Shown: positions 16,958 to 27,079, counted from the stretch's first letter. The stretch is 60,376 bases of DNA from Planctomycetota bacterium (GCA_019456195.1 VRUK01000004.1:1-60376); one strand, 5' to 3'. Notes: generated from the letters alone by a model not told the origin. Program-made: numbers and translations.

Positions 16958-18414
16958 ACGTAACACGAAGAAAAAAAAGAACGGCCAACATTGGTATTTT
17001 CGGAGTTGGTTTCCATAAATACTGGTCTCAATTCGACGGCCTGCTCGATGAACTGACACACAAACTTAATATCTTCACCGACCGGGTGAAAGCCCACGAA
17101 GTGCAGGTAACATCTTTCGGTATCGCAGACGATGCCGCCTCTGCTTACGCCATGTTACCGAAGCTAAGAGCCGCAGATCTTGACCTGGTGTTCTGCCACA
17201 TGCTCACCTATGCCACATCGGCATCATTTGGAGCAATCATTCGCGGGCTGGATATCCCAATCGTTCTGGTCGCGCTTCAGCCCTTAAAAGCACTGGACTA
17301 TTCCAAAGCATCCACCTACATGCAGTTGTGCAATGATGACTTTTGCGCTGTTCCTGAATTCACCGGCGTGGCCGTCCGCATGGGGAAAAAGCCTCCACCC
17401 GTTATCCTTGGCACCCTTGAAGATGACCCGGCGGCAGACAGAGAAATCACCGAATGGTGCAATATAGCAATGGTTCTGCATGACCTTAAACGGGCCCGGA
17501 TTGGTCATTTCGGCCATCCCATCGAAAACATGCTGGACATGCAGACGGATCATACTGCGCTGACCGCGGCATTTGGCTCTCACATAGTTCAGACAGAGCC
17601 CGATGATCTCTTGGAGCTGGAATATACTGTCACCGAAGAGGAAATAAATACCAAAAAAAATCAAATTCTCGACCTCTTCGAAACACCTGACCCGAAATCC
17701 GATCCCATCACCGAAAAACTCACTGAAAAAGACCTCCATGTTGCTGCTCGTGTGGCCGTAGCTTTAGATAAATTCATAGATACATATAATCTTGACGGAC
17801 TGGCCTACTATTACGAAGGTGAAAAGAGCGGTTCGATGTGCCAATTGGTTACTAATCTTATCGTGGGCAATTCTCTGCTCACCGCGGCTGGCTTTCCAAT
17901 GTGCGGTGAGTCAGATTTGAAGACCTGCATGGCAATGCTGATTATGGATCGCCTGGACATCGGAGGCAGTTTTGCGGAATTCCACCCCATCGATTTCAAT
18001 GAAGGCTTTGTCCTGGTCGGCCACGATGGCCCGCATCATATCAATATTGCCGACAGCAAACCAATTCTTCGCAGCCTGTCCAAATACCACGGAAAACCAG
18101 GAGCCGGTGCAAGCGTCGAATTTAAAATTAAAGAAGGCCCGATTACTATTCTCAGCATTGGGCTTACCGCCAACGGCCGGTTCAAATTTATTCTCGCAGA
18201 AGGTGAAAGTGTGCACGGCCCAATACCACCCACCGGCAATACGAATACAAGGGGATTTTTCAAACCTGATGTTCGCTCATTTCTTAAAAAGTGGGTGGCC
18301 GAAGGACCGACCCATCATTTTGCACTTGGAATCGGTCACCATGCCCGAACAATTCAACAGATTGCCGAGATTCTGAATATAGAAAGTGTGATTATTACAT
18401 CGGAGGATAAGTGA
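16954..18414 (+). CDS. L-fucose/L-arabinose isomerase-family protein
   Basis: This is a 486-residue cytoplasmic protein of the AraA/FucI-type ketose isomerase fold. Candidate metal-binding residues are seen in order: YYYEGE (Glu), MCGESDLK (Glu), GHDGPHH (His) and a C-terminal HHFALGIGHH (His), matching the two-Glu two-His Mn site of AraA. The family interconverts aldoses such as L-fucose, L-arabinose or D-arabinose with their ketoses. It overlaps the SSS transporter by four bases and the GH106 gene by four bases, a tight three-gene unit. It likely isomerises the imported monosaccharide. Canonical rhamnose isomerase (RhaA) is a different family, so the substrate may be fucose-like, or this may be a rhamnose-active variant. 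Confidence 0.85.
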   Translation: MNVTRRKKRTANIGIFGVGFHKYWSQFDGLLDELTHKLNIFTDRVKAHEVQVTSFGIADDAASAYAMLPKLRAADLDLVFCHMLTYATSASFGAIIRGLDIPIVLVALQPLKALDYSKASTYMQLCNDDFCAVPEFTGVAVRMGKKPPPVILGTLEDDPAADREITEWCNIAMVLHDLKRARIGHFGHPIENMLDMQTDHTALTAAFGSHIVQTEPDDLLELEYTVTEEEINTKKNQILDLFETPDPKSDPITEKLTEKDLHVAARVAVALDKFIDTYNLDGLAYYYEGEKSGSMCQLVTNLIVGNSLLTAAGFPMCGESDLKTCMAMLIMDRLDIGGSFAEFHPIDFNEGFVLVGHDGPHHINIADSKPILRSLSKYHGKPGAGASVEFKIKEGPITILSIGLTANGRFKFILAEGESVHGPIPPTGNTNTRGFFKPDVRSFLKKWVAEGPTHHFALGIGHHARTIQQIAEILNIESVIITSEDK

Positions 18415-21400
18415 ACATGAAATACACTAATATTATTAACCTGTTGCTGCTTGTAATCTTATCAATCCCCGTACAGGCACGAGCGGCTGAAAAAACAGAT
18501 GTTACCAATCCGCTGGTTGCCGGATTTCTACACCCGCCTAAAGCCGCCAAGCCATCGGCGTATTGGCTATGGCTGAACGGATATGTCAATCGTGATTACC
18601 TGGAAAGCGAATTGAAGCAGTTCAGCGAAAAAGGTATTGGCGGTCTGTGCATCTTTGACATGGGAGCACGGGGCGATACTAAGGCGGCCCCGCCAGCGGG
18701 TCCGGCGTATATGAGCGATGAATTCATTGAAAACATTGCATATACTCTGGAACTTGCCAGCAAGTTTAATCTCGATGTCCAATTAGCGGCCTGCAGCAGT
18801 TGGGACCTGGGCGGTTCCTGGGTACAGCCCCGCCATGCAAGTATGGGCCTGTTCCATACGAAAATCCGTCTCAAAGGCCCTGTCGATTATGACAAAGTGC
18901 TTCCTTTTCCGAAGCTTCCTCCGAACAGCCCAAAAAATCCGGATGGCAAACCCGCTTTTGTTAAGAACATTGCGGTATTGGCCATACCGGAGGCTAACCG
19001 ACAGCTGGCACATGAATTCATATTCAAATTGCCGCGGACTGATATTCATCACATCGATCATGTCATTCTCTATAATGCTAAAAGCGACAATCCCAAACGC
19101 TATGGAAAACTTCACCTTTTCGCAAAAGATTTTTCCGTGGACGTAAGTACCGATAGCTTTGAAGAACAATCCTTCGTTGAAATTATCCGAAACAGGTTAA
19201 AGCCGAATACAAACCCCCAGCGTTTTAACTTCGAACCGGTAGAGGCACGTTATGTCCGGCTGCGAATTTATAATGGTTATAACACTAATTTCAATATAGT
19301 GCAGCTCGCTGAATTTGAGGTCTATGACACTTCAGGAAACAACATAGCCGCCTCAAAAGACATCGACCGAACAAAGGATTCGGCTCTAATAATTCTTTCT
19401 AATTCCCAGAGGGCATCCGACACAAAATGGAATGTCGACAACCTCAATGATGGGCAAAAAACCGGCGCTAATGGGACCTGGCTTTCAGCCGGATTACCTC
19501 CACTGGTCATTGAAGACCGCTCCAGAATCCTTGACCTCACCGAGCGGATTAATACCGAAGGAAAACTGACATGGAAAATCCCGCCCGGCCAATGGACTGT
19601 CATCCGGTTTGTTTGCGCCAATACCGGCGAGACGCTCAAGGTTCCCAGTCCGAATTCGGATGGACTGGCAACAGACCACTTCAGTCATGAAGCTACCCGC
19701 GAATTTATCCAATATCTTATCACTCGCCTAAAACAAAAACTTGGCGATTTAAGACCTACCGCTCTGAAACAACTTTACCTGCCGAGTTATGAGGTAAGGG
19801 GAGCTACATGGACCCCGGACTTCCTCGAACAGTTCACAAAATACTGTTCCTACGATATGACACCATTCCTGCCCGCCCTCGCAGGCTGCCTCATAGAAGA
19901 CCAGGACACCACGTCCCGCTTCCTTTATGACTACCGAAAAATGCTGGGCGACCTTCTCGTAGATGCTTATTACCGCACAGCAAGCGAAACCGCCAACCAG
20001 GCTGGCCTGGGAATCGAGGCCGAAGCGGGAGGCCCCGGCCCACCCGTACATCAGGTCCCCGTCGATGCACTTAAAGCCCTCGGCTCTATAGACGAAATGC
20101 GAGGCGAGTTCTGGCCCTGGAGGCAGGAGCGAAGCCAGCTTTGGATAGTTAAAGAAACCGCCTGTGCCGCCCACGTCTATGGCCACAGGCGTGTTCACAT
20201 GGAGGCCTTCACCGGATTTCGCCATTGGCAGGATGGCCCATTCGATCTCAAACCTTCCGCCGACCGGGCGTTCTGCGAAGGAATGAATCATATCGTCTGG
20301 CATACTTCCTCCCATCAACCGCCCGAGGCCGGAAAGCCAGGCTGGGTCTATGGCGCCGGAAGCCATCTGACACCTAACCTGACATGGTGGCCAAAGGCAA
20401 AGCCTTTTATAGATTATCTTTCTCGATGCTCTTTCATGCTCCAGCAGGGACTGTTCGTAGCAGATGTATGTTACTACTACGGAGACCAGGGCTTCAATTT
20501 TGTACCTGCCAAGCACATCGATCCGTCACTCGGTTACGGCTACGACTACGATGTAACCAATGCCGAAGTTATTCTAAGCCGTATGAGCGTTAAGGATGGT
20601 CGCTTCACTCTGCCAGATGGGATGCAGTACAAGCTGCTGGTTCTACCTGACCGCAAAGATATGACCCTTAACGTTCTGCAGAAAATCAAAGAGCTTGTGC
20701 AAGCCGGCGGCACTGTGGTCGGCCCGAAGCCTACACAATCAAACGGACTTACCGACTATCCCGCCAGCGATCAGCAGGTTAAACAACTTGCCGATTCGCT
20801 ATGGGGAAACTGCGATGGTAAGAATGTGCTGGAGCGTCGATATGGCAGCGGGAAAATTATATGGGGCCGAACTCTGCGAGAAATCCTTTTATCACGCCGC
20901 ATCGGTCCCGACTTCCATTATACCAGCGAGACAGAAGCAGACCTGGATTTCATTCACCGCCGAACTCCCGAAGCCGACATATATTTTATTTGCAACAGGA
21001 AGATGCGCCGGGAATTCGTCAATGCTTATTTCAGGGTCTCCGCCGGGGTACCTGAACTTTGGTTGCCCGATACGGGAACCATCTTACAGCAGCCGGTTTA
21101 TGAGCATACACAAGAAGGCATACGTGTTCCATTGCAGCTTGAACCTTCGGGCTCGCTCTTCGTTGTCTTTCGCAAGCCGGTTACCACCCGGCCTCATCTG
21201 GTATCATTGGATCTCGGTATCAATGCGACAACAGTTACCGAAAAAAAAGTCCGAGCCACCGCTTTTGAAAACGGTTCTTACAAAATGAAAACCTATAGCG
21301 GGCAAACTATAAAATTTGAAATAGACCGAATCCCATCCCCCCTTCGATTAACCGGCCCCTGGAAAGTCTATTTCCCCGCCGGATGGGGAGCACCGGATTC

Positions 21401-21863
21401 CGCGACATTCGCAGACCTGAAATCCTGGACCGAGCATGAAAATCCCGGCATTCGTAATTTTTCAGGTACCGCCAATTATAAAAAGAATTTTCGAATTCCC
21501 CGACACTGGTTTTCAAAAGACAGAAAGATTTACCTCGACCTCGGCAATCTCTGGTCTCTCGGCGAAGTTAGCCTAAACGGCCACTCGTTAGGTATCCTCT
21601 GGAAACCGCCTTATCGAATTGAAATCACCAAAGCTGCCAGGCCCGGCCAAAACAATCTCGAAATTGAAATCACCAACACCTGGGCCAACCGTCTCATTGG
21701 TGACACAAAGCTGCCGCCCGACCAGCGTTATTGTAGAACAAACATTACATATTCCGGAACGCCGGGAATAGCATGGAAGGACATTCCGTTGCGACCATCA
21801 GGCCTGCTGGGGCCGGTTCAGCTAATACAGACCGTAGAAAAGACAATCGCCTTGGCTGAATGA
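18411..21863 (+). CDS. Secreted GH106-like alpha-L-rhamnosidase
   Basis: This is 1150 residues from GTG 18411 (ATG 18417 possible), with signal peptide IINLLLLVILSIPVQARA. The start of the mature protein has the GH106 pattern: FLHPPKAAKPSAYWLWLNGYVNRDYLESEL followed by GIGGLCIFDMG and AACSSWDLGGSWV. Later blocks include the HMEAFTGF segment and EGMNHIVWHTSSHQPP, then a beta-sandwich with LDLGNLWSLGEVSLNGHSLGILWKPPYR, a GH2-type sugar-binding fold. GH106 enzymes remove alpha-L-rhamnose from pectin (RG-I/RG-II), ulvan-like or glycan side chains. It ends the SSS-isomerase operon. Family assignment is firm in outline; the exact linkage is unknown. Its stop codon falls inside the second copy of the dispersed repeat. 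Confidence 0.87.
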   Translation: MNMKYTNIINLLLLVILSIPVQARAAEKTDVTNPLVAGFLHPPKAAKPSAYWLWLNGYVNRDYLESELKQFSEKGIGGLCIFDMGARGDTKAAPPAGPAYMSDEFIENIAYTLELASKFNLDVQLAACSSWDLGGSWVQPRHASMGLFHTKIRLKGPVDYDKVLPFPKLPPNSPKNPDGKPAFVKNIAVLAIPEANRQLAHEFIFKLPRTDIHHIDHVILYNAKSDNPKRYGKLHLFAKDFSVDVSTDSFEEQSFVEIIRNRLKPNTNPQRFNFEPVEARYVRLRIYNGYNTNFNIVQLAEFEVYDTSGNNIAASKDIDRTKDSALIILSNSQRASDTKWNVDNLNDGQKTGANGTWLSAGLPPLVIEDRSRILDLTERINTEGKLTWKIPPGQWTVIRFVCANTGETLKVPSPNSDGLATDHFSHEATREFIQYLITRLKQKLGDLRPTALKQLYLPSYEVRGATWTPDFLEQFTKYCSYDMTPFLPALAGCLIEDQDTTSRFLYDYRKMLGDLLVDAYYRTASETANQAGLGIEAEAGGPGPPVHQVPVDALKALGSIDEMRGEFWPWRQERSQLWIVKETACAAHVYGHRRVHMEAFTGFRHWQDGPFDLKPSADRAFCEGMNHIVWHTSSHQPPEAGKPGWVYGAGSHLTPNLTWWPKAKPFIDYLSRCSFMLQQGLFVADVCYYYGDQGFNFVPAKHIDPSLGYGYDYDVTNAEVILSRMSVKDGRFTLPDGMQYKLLVLPDRKDMTLNVLQKIKELVQAGGTVVGPKPTQSNGLTDYPASDQQVKQLADSLWGNCDGKNVLERRYGSGKIIWGRTLREILLSRRIGPDFHYTSETEADLDFIHRRTPEADIYFICNRKMRREFVNAYFRVSAGVPELWLPDTGTILQQPVYEHTQEGIRVPLQLEPSGSLFVVFRKPVTTRPHLVSLDLGINATTVTEKKVRATAFENGSYKMKTYSGQTIKFEIDRIPSPLRLTGPWKVYFPAGWGAPDSATFADLKSWTEHENPGIRNFSGTANYKKNFRIPRHWFSKDRKIYLDLGNLWSLGEVSLNGHSLGILWKPPYRIEITKAARPGQNNLEIEITNTWANRLIGDTKLPPDQRYCRTNITYSGTPGIAWKDIPLRPSGLLGPVQLIQTVEKTIALAE

Positions 21864-21917
21864 TTTATTATAACAGCCCTGACATTCAAATGAATACACT
21901 GAATAGTCCGACAAACA
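21856..21917 (+). repeat. Dispersed intergenic repeat, copy 2
   Basis: This copy shares 22 identical bases with 10242-10263 and then ~66% identity over 38 more. It begins at the third-last codon of the GH106 gene, so the stop TGA is part of the repeat. A weak hairpin (GACATTCA with TGAATAGTC) lies in the divergent half. Confidence 0.75.
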
Positions 21918-21949
21918 TAGATTAGTCTTAACTTTTATTGTCTTACACA

Positions 21950-22729
21950 TCAGGAGCCTGTGGTCAGCTCTTTGATAAAAATATTGCGGAATTGAAGAAA
22001 GGAGGCTCCCCATTCTCCGTCCTTCCGCTTGCCGTGATGTTGCAGCGCAATCGGTCCCTGAACTGGGACTCCGGGCAACTGAGCTTTGTCGAGGACAAGC
22101 TTTCCATTGAGCCTGACTGTCAGACGGTCCCCTTTCATTCTGATATGGAAAGTGTTCCATTGACCAATCGGTCTATCCGCACTGACCTTTGGCGTCACCC
22201 CGGCGTGGACCTCGGGTGAAAACGCCGGGTCGGTACGATACCCCCAAACCTCGCCTGAACCAACAGGCCAGCACCAGATGTTCACCTGAGACTTGTGCCG
22301 CCCGCGGAGAAAAATCCCCGAATCCGTATTCGGAACTTCAATCTGCAATTCTTTTCCGGAATCATCCTTCTTGTAAGTCCCATCTGGAAGAACAATCTTG
22401 GCGGTCCGATTGATATAGGGACTCTCTTTGATACGCCAGTCCACTAACAGTTCGAAGTTGCCATAGCTCCCGGCGGTCCACAAGTTTCTGTCACCTTGTC
22501 CCTCATGGGGGTCACAATCGATGACTCCATCGACAACTTGCCAGTCCCTGTTCTCAGCCTGCCGTACATTCCAGCCATCCAGGTTGATTCCGTTAAATAA
22601 CGCTACGAACTCTTTCGGCGATCCCGCTGCGGCTGACGGGTTGGAGATGGCTGGCGGGGTTGTCCGACGGCACGAATAGCACACTATAAGAAAGCAGGCA
22701 AGTAACAGTAAGTATGTTTTGATACGCAC
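21950..22729 (-). CDS. DUF1080 (3-keto-disaccharide hydrolase family) lipoprotein
   Basis: This is 259 residues from GTG 22729, with AAGGA nine bases upstream. The N-terminus is a signal peptide ending in CYSC, probably a lipoprotein with cleavage before C20. The rest is a jelly-roll of the DUF1080 family: FVALFNGINLDGWNV, DGVIDCDPHEG, NFELLVDWRI, NTDSGIFLRG, the late WNTFHIRMKGDRLTVRLNGK and GPIALQHHG. Members are abundant in Planctomycetes and Bacteroidetes; some cleave 3-keto-glycosides made by Gfo/Idh-type oxidases, others may just bind glycans. It faces the GH106 gene tail to tail and is 58 bp downstream of the GH2-like gene, with which it probably forms an operon. Confidence 0.9.
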   Translation of the reverse strand: MRIKTYLLLLACFLIVCYSCRRTTPPAISNPSAAAGSPKEFVALFNGINLDGWNVRQAENRDWQVVDGVIDCDPHEGQGDRNLWTAGSYGNFELLVDWRIKESPYINRTAKIVLPDGTYKKDDSGKELQIEVPNTDSGIFLRGRHKSQVNIWCWPVGSGEVWGYRTDPAFSPEVHAGVTPKVSADRPIGQWNTFHIRMKGDRLTVRLNGKLVLDKAQLPGVPVQGPIALQHHGKRKDGEWGASFLQFRNIFIKELTTGS

Positions 22730-22787
22730 GATAATGTTCCTTTCCTAATTAGCTCGGCCAATGTCACCATAAACTATACATTTACTA

Positions 22788-25700
22788 CTACCAGCGGAAG
22801 AATCGATACGGGTCGTCCCACTCTTCCGGCACATCCAAATATAGGCCGTCCAGCCACCGCTTCTCTTCGGCTTTGGAAGTATTCACTGGTTTGTGGAAAT
22901 ACTCCGGAATAGACGTTGACCCGGCCGCTCCCATATTAGCCAACAAACGGCTCAATATGTAACTGCTGCGCCGGAAAGTTCTCTTTACATTTTGTGGTTC
23001 TCTGCGGTCGAACTGCCATGGCGCGAGCTGGCAGAAAACAACGTTCAGGTTCTCCGCTGTTGCCAAAACACCGTCGCCGATGATTGTAGCTCCTGCCGAG
23101 ACAAGAGGTATTTTACGCGGCTCACGACTGTGCACATCCGCCGGTCCGACTCCCGCCGGAAGTGAGTTGAAACCGAACGGTTCGAAATATGCCGCAATAT
23201 GTTCTTGCTCCTTTGTGCGAATTTTAATCGGCAAAAATGCATTGGCTTCCTGCTCGTCGAGTCCTATCGCCAGCAAATTTCCGCCTTTCTTCAGCCAGTC
23301 CGCAATGACTGCGGCATCCCCTGAAAGTTTCTGTCCCCCGCCTGGTCCGACGATGAGTACCTGCTTGGCAGACAGGTTTCTACCGTCATAGGAAGTAAGA
23401 GATACCCCTGTGGATTCGAAATGCTGCCTCCCGGCAGGTTCACCTACATAAATGACCTCCCTCCTCGGGGGCGGTTGCCAGGCCGATACGTAATGGAAAA
23501 TATTTCGGGCAAGCATCTGCCCCGCCGGGTCATCTTCTGTGCGCCCGGTTATATCTATTTGGCAAAAGAGCACCATTCCTTTGCCTTCTCGGTACTCCAT
23601 CAGCGGGCTGTACTGGAGGCTGTAGCCGCCGTCGAGAACGGCTAAAAAATCACCTCGCGCGGGCTTTTCAATGAGGACGGAGGCAACATTTCCGCGATTG
23701 CCGCTACGCCAAAGCCGAGTTACAGGGATGTCACACCACTTGACCGTTGGGCCATAACGGGGCCGCATTTCATAATCGAGACGCGCAGGCAGGATAGTCG
23801 CCTCGCCGCGCCAGTCGCGCAAGTGCTCCGCTTCAATTCCTCTCAAAAGCGGATGATCGGACACCCGCTTAAAGACCTGCCGCAGACCGTATGTAGCCAC
23901 ACGGAATCCGAACCGCTTTTCCAGCACATCTGGCGTCTGCTCGAAAATAATCACCTTCATTCCTTCGCGCACTCGTGTTATATCCGGAGCCGTGTTCTCT
24001 ACTGTCAGGGCGGATTTGCCAACGATGAGTATGCCGTATGCCGACAAATCGGCGTTTGCTTCCACTTGCTGATACCGTATCCCCATCCCGTTCAATAGCT
24101 TGCCGGTTTGTCCCTTTGGGTCAAACAGCGCAATCTTCCCGTCCACCTTTGGGGCTCGATGGCGCGGTATGACGTCAACAGAGAAGGAATCGGTTTGAGT
24201 TTGGCCCTTGTCAAACTTGAAAGTTGCGCTAAGCTCATATTTTCCGGGGGCCAGGACGGCCGGAAGTTTGAAACGTAAGGCAATGCGCTGCTGCTGTCCG
24301 GTAGGCAATGTAATTTGCTTTTTGCCGGCGACTGCTTTGGGCAGGCCAAATGACCATTCGCAATTCGCCCTAACGGTTTCGCGGCAGTTGTTAATGATAA
24401 TGAGTTGTTTTTCGACCATCTCGCCCGGCATGAAGTTATGGTCCTTGCTCGTGAAGGCCGCCGGTTTGCCGCCGATGTAACCTAACAGCGGCTGGTTATG
24501 GCGAATCAGAGCCTGAGCTGCAACCGTGGGAATCCAGTCTGAATGCTTGAAGGCCAGGTCCACCCGTTCGTATCGCTGATTGATATAATCCGGGCTGAAG
24601 CCCGGCCGCTGAAGGTTTTCCCAGTCCACATCGATATCTCTGCCGCTCTTGTCAACATCATCCCGCAGCCGCCAGTAATGCCCGTGGGACCAGGGGGAAT
24701 TTGCCGAAACTCCCCACGTGCGAAAAGCACGCCAGTTGTCGGTGAAGTACTTTGCATATACCCGATTCCGTTCGGTAAAAATGTTCGAACCTACCGCGTG
24801 AGGATAGTCCCATCGGTGCCAGAGGTTGCCAGCCCGGAACTGCTTTGCCTCCCAGCGCAGGTTTGTTTTCTCCATCTCGCTGATTTGAAAGGCCCGGTCT
24901 CCCAGGAACTGCGAATTCCACTCTGCAAGACAAAACTCCCACGGCACCTTTGCACTTCCGAACGAGCGCTCTCCCTTGTACCATCCCCTGTACATCGTCC
25001 AGTCCCAGGGAAACGGCACACTGTATTCGCACGTGAAAACCGGTTTAACGCCAACGGTCGCCCACCGTTCGAACCAGTCGGACATCTCCTGAATAGGCGC
25101 GAAGTTCGCGTAGAAGTTGCTCGTGTGCATTGGGCCAAGATTTCCCGATGCATGATGATAGACGATACGCCCCTGGTCAAGGTTTCTGACTATTGCTTCG
25201 GCTTGCTTGGCTCGTTTGGAATTTCTCAATGCCCACGTGTCGCGAGGATTCTGGATTCCATCTATCATGTCCGGGTTCATGTCCTCGCTGTATCCCGTCG
25301 CGTTGTGGCTCATAGAATAGAATACGACCGACGGATGGTTCTGAGCAACCCGAACGTAGAACTCTGCGTGGTGAGCGTAGCCGTTTGTTTCATCGGCGTC
25401 TGGTTCCTCCCAGTCATAATGGGAGAAATGCGGCTGAGAAAGTGCTACGAGCATCCCAATGTCATCGGCGGCCTTCAGGATCTCCTCGAAGCTCAAATGA
25501 GAGCCCGGCTCGCAGCCGTAGTTGTGCGTATAGACGAAGTTTATCCCGAAGCTCTTGAGCCGTTCCATACTCTCACGAGCCGCATCGTAGTTCGCCAGCG
25601 CGGCCCCGACCTGGGCATTATCTAATGGAACGGCCGACAGGAAGATGCGGGTACCGTTCAGGAAGAAGTCGCGGCCGTCGATCCATAACTCGCGAAACCC

Positions 25701-26696
25701 GAAGCGCACCGGATAGCTTGTGTCCAGCACCTTGCCGCCGGACTCCTGCAGCGAAAGGTCGAGACGGTATGTGTTCTGTGGGGTATGGATGTCCCAGAGT
25801 TTCTCAGGTTTCCAGCTCTCGGTAAATTCGATGCGGCCATTCCTTAGGTCGCTTGCCTTGAAGAACTTGCTTGTGAACTGCCTGACGCTTTTGCCGTTGT
25901 CTGCGATTCGTGCGCGAAGAGTGTATTGTGTATCAGCGTCGATGCCCTCCAGCCCGGCGTCGAATTTGATTTCAGCCTTGCGCACTGATGTGTCCACTTT
26001 TACGTTGGAGATTCGTGCGCCCATAGGTGTGCTGACAAGGTACACATCGCCGCACAAGCCGCGACGTGCCACCGTACCCTTCACCTCTTTGGCCGAGGCG
26101 GTGTCACTGTATGAGAGCATGACGCCTTTTAGCGGCATAGCGACGACAAACATACTGAGAACATGCTTAGTGCCCGGGTGACAGACGGCTGTGATGTCAA
26201 GTTCACCGCCCGGAAAGACGATGTCACCGACGCCCCGGCCATCCAAATAGACAGTCGCGTATGAGTTCAGGTACTCCGAATGGACAGCGATACGCCGGCC
26301 TGCCCATGCTCTGGGAACGGTAATCTCCCGCTGATACCAGGCCATTGTAATGCTGCGCAGGTTCCGTCCCTTCCAGCTCGGATGGGCATAAACTCTCTGG
26401 CAGTCTTTCTGCATATAATCGGTGATTCCAGGCCAGCTCCCCGGGACCTTGAAGTAGCCCCACCTGTCGGCAGGCACTGTATTCGTGTTCTCATCGGCCA
26501 GCTGCCAGCGCCAAAGACCATTGATGCATATCCTCTCTCGCGTAGGCGTTGACTGTCGATACGCTTTCTCAACGTCCCAGACAGCCTTCACACCTTCAGG
26601 CAACCCTGCCGCAGCTGCATCCTGGCAGACACTCAGCACGACAAATGCGGCGATACTTATGATGATGACGAACGATTGTTGTTTTGAGGATTTCAT
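22788..26696 (-). CDS. Secreted GH2-like protein (beta-galactosidase/glucuronidase superfamily), atypical active site
   Basis: This is 1302 residues with signal peptide VIIISIAAFVVLSVCQDAAA. The order is jelly-roll (~50-220), Ig-like domain (~220-335), TIM barrel (~340-720), beta domain, then two Rossmann-like stretches resembling the glutamine-amidotransferase-like module seen in some beta-galactosidases (IALFDPKGQTGKLLNGMG; EVIYVGEPAGRQ...VLIVGPGGG). The barrel keeps the nucleophile segment VKPVFTCEYS (Glu), but the acid/base segment, normally WSLGNES, reads FYSMSHNAT, with Asn where Glu is expected. It may be a distinct GH2 subfamily, use another acid, or be a binder. It presumably works on the same polysaccharide as the DUF1080 partner downstream. 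Confidence 0.85.
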   Translation of the reverse strand: MKSSKQQSFVIIISIAAFVVLSVCQDAAAAGLPEGVKAVWDVEKAYRQSTPTRERICINGLWRWQLADENTNTVPADRWGYFKVPGSWPGITDYMQKDCQRVYAHPSWKGRNLRSITMAWYQREITVPRAWAGRRIAVHSEYLNSYATVYLDGRGVGDIVFPGGELDITAVCHPGTKHVLSMFVVAMPLKGVMLSYSDTASAKEVKGTVARRGLCGDVYLVSTPMGARISNVKVDTSVRKAEIKFDAGLEGIDADTQYTLRARIADNGKSVRQFTSKFFKASDLRNGRIEFTESWKPEKLWDIHTPQNTYRLDLSLQESGGKVLDTSYPVRFGFRELWIDGRDFFLNGTRIFLSAVPLDNAQVGAALANYDAARESMERLKSFGINFVYTHNYGCEPGSHLSFEEILKAADDIGMLVALSQPHFSHYDWEEPDADETNGYAHHAEFYVRVAQNHPSVVFYSMSHNATGYSEDMNPDMIDGIQNPRDTWALRNSKRAKQAEAIVRNLDQGRIVYHHASGNLGPMHTSNFYANFAPIQEMSDWFERWATVGVKPVFTCEYSVPFPWDWTMYRGWYKGERSFGSAKVPWEFCLAEWNSQFLGDRAFQISEMEKTNLRWEAKQFRAGNLWHRWDYPHAVGSNIFTERNRVYAKYFTDNWRAFRTWGVSANSPWSHGHYWRLRDDVDKSGRDIDVDWENLQRPGFSPDYINQRYERVDLAFKHSDWIPTVAAQALIRHNQPLLGYIGGKPAAFTSKDHNFMPGEMVEKQLIIINNCRETVRANCEWSFGLPKAVAGKKQITLPTGQQQRIALRFKLPAVLAPGKYELSATFKFDKGQTQTDSFSVDVIPRHRAPKVDGKIALFDPKGQTGKLLNGMGIRYQQVEANADLSAYGILIVGKSALTVENTAPDITRVREGMKVIIFEQTPDVLEKRFGFRVATYGLRQVFKRVSDHPLLRGIEAEHLRDWRGEATILPARLDYEMRPRYGPTVKWCDIPVTRLWRSGNRGNVASVLIEKPARGDFLAVLDGGYSLQYSPLMEYREGKGMVLFCQIDITGRTEDDPAGQMLARNIFHYVSAWQPPPRREVIYVGEPAGRQHFESTGVSLTSYDGRNLSAKQVLIVGPGGGQKLSGDAAVIADWLKKGGNLLAIGLDEQEANAFLPIKIRTKEQEHIAAYFEPFGFNSLPAGVGPADVHSREPRKIPLVSAGATIIGDGVLATAENLNVVFCQLAPWQFDRREPQNVKRTFRRSSYILSRLLANMGAAGSTSIPEYFHKPVNTSKAEEKRWLDGLYLDVPEEWDDPYRFFRW

Positions 26697-26894
26697 TTCA
26701 CCTGCCCTTCGTAAATTGAGTGATGATCCCGACTGTTGTTTTTAATTGAAACCACAATAACTTTTTACAGGAGACTCTTATCAATAAATATATTGGATTT
26801 TACACAGATAGCAACAAAACAGTAGCGTCTGTAGTACAAAAAAGTGAAAAAGGCAGACACACAACCTGTAAAATACAGATAACAGCTCATCGCC

Positions 26895-26921
26895 GGATAT
26901 ACGGCGTATCCTCTTTTTATT
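26895..26921 (+). terminator. Terminator-like hairpin with T-run
   Basis: GGATA and TATCC flank a seven-base loop and are followed by CTCTTTTTATT. A competing stem CGCCG/CGGCG (26891-26906) overlaps it. No gene on the + strand ends just upstream, so if real it terminates an unannotated short transcript or acts as an attenuator. Confidence 0.3.
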
Positions 26922-27048
26922 CGGACAATGAGTTTTACTTTTGCAAAATAAATATCATTTTCTTAATAATCAAAGTCCTTCATCATTTTGAGAATATCTC
27001 CTATTGGCCGAAAAAAACCATTTTTTATGTCGAGAGCGGTATATCTGC

Positions 27049-27070
27049 AAGAAAACTTACAAGTTTTCTT
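27049..27070. repeat. Perfect 10-bp inverted repeat upstream of ATPase operon
   Basis: AAGAAAACTT (27049-27058) and AAGTTTTCTT (27061-27070) are perfect inverse copies with a two-base centre. The repeat ends ten bases before a promoter-like -35 element. Its position fits an operator or UP-element-like A-tract site for the ATPase operon. Confidence 0.5.
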
Positions 27071-27079
27071 ATTATTTAT

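Noticed and set aside
18411..21863. Possible beta-galactosidase from the GH2-like C-terminal sandwich
   Set aside because: The N-terminal pattern is that of GH106; the GH2-type sandwich is shared by that family.
24543..25625. 360-codon frame opposite the GH2-like gene
   Set aside because: Lies entirely inside the GH2-like coding region on the other strand; a shadow of it with no independent signal.
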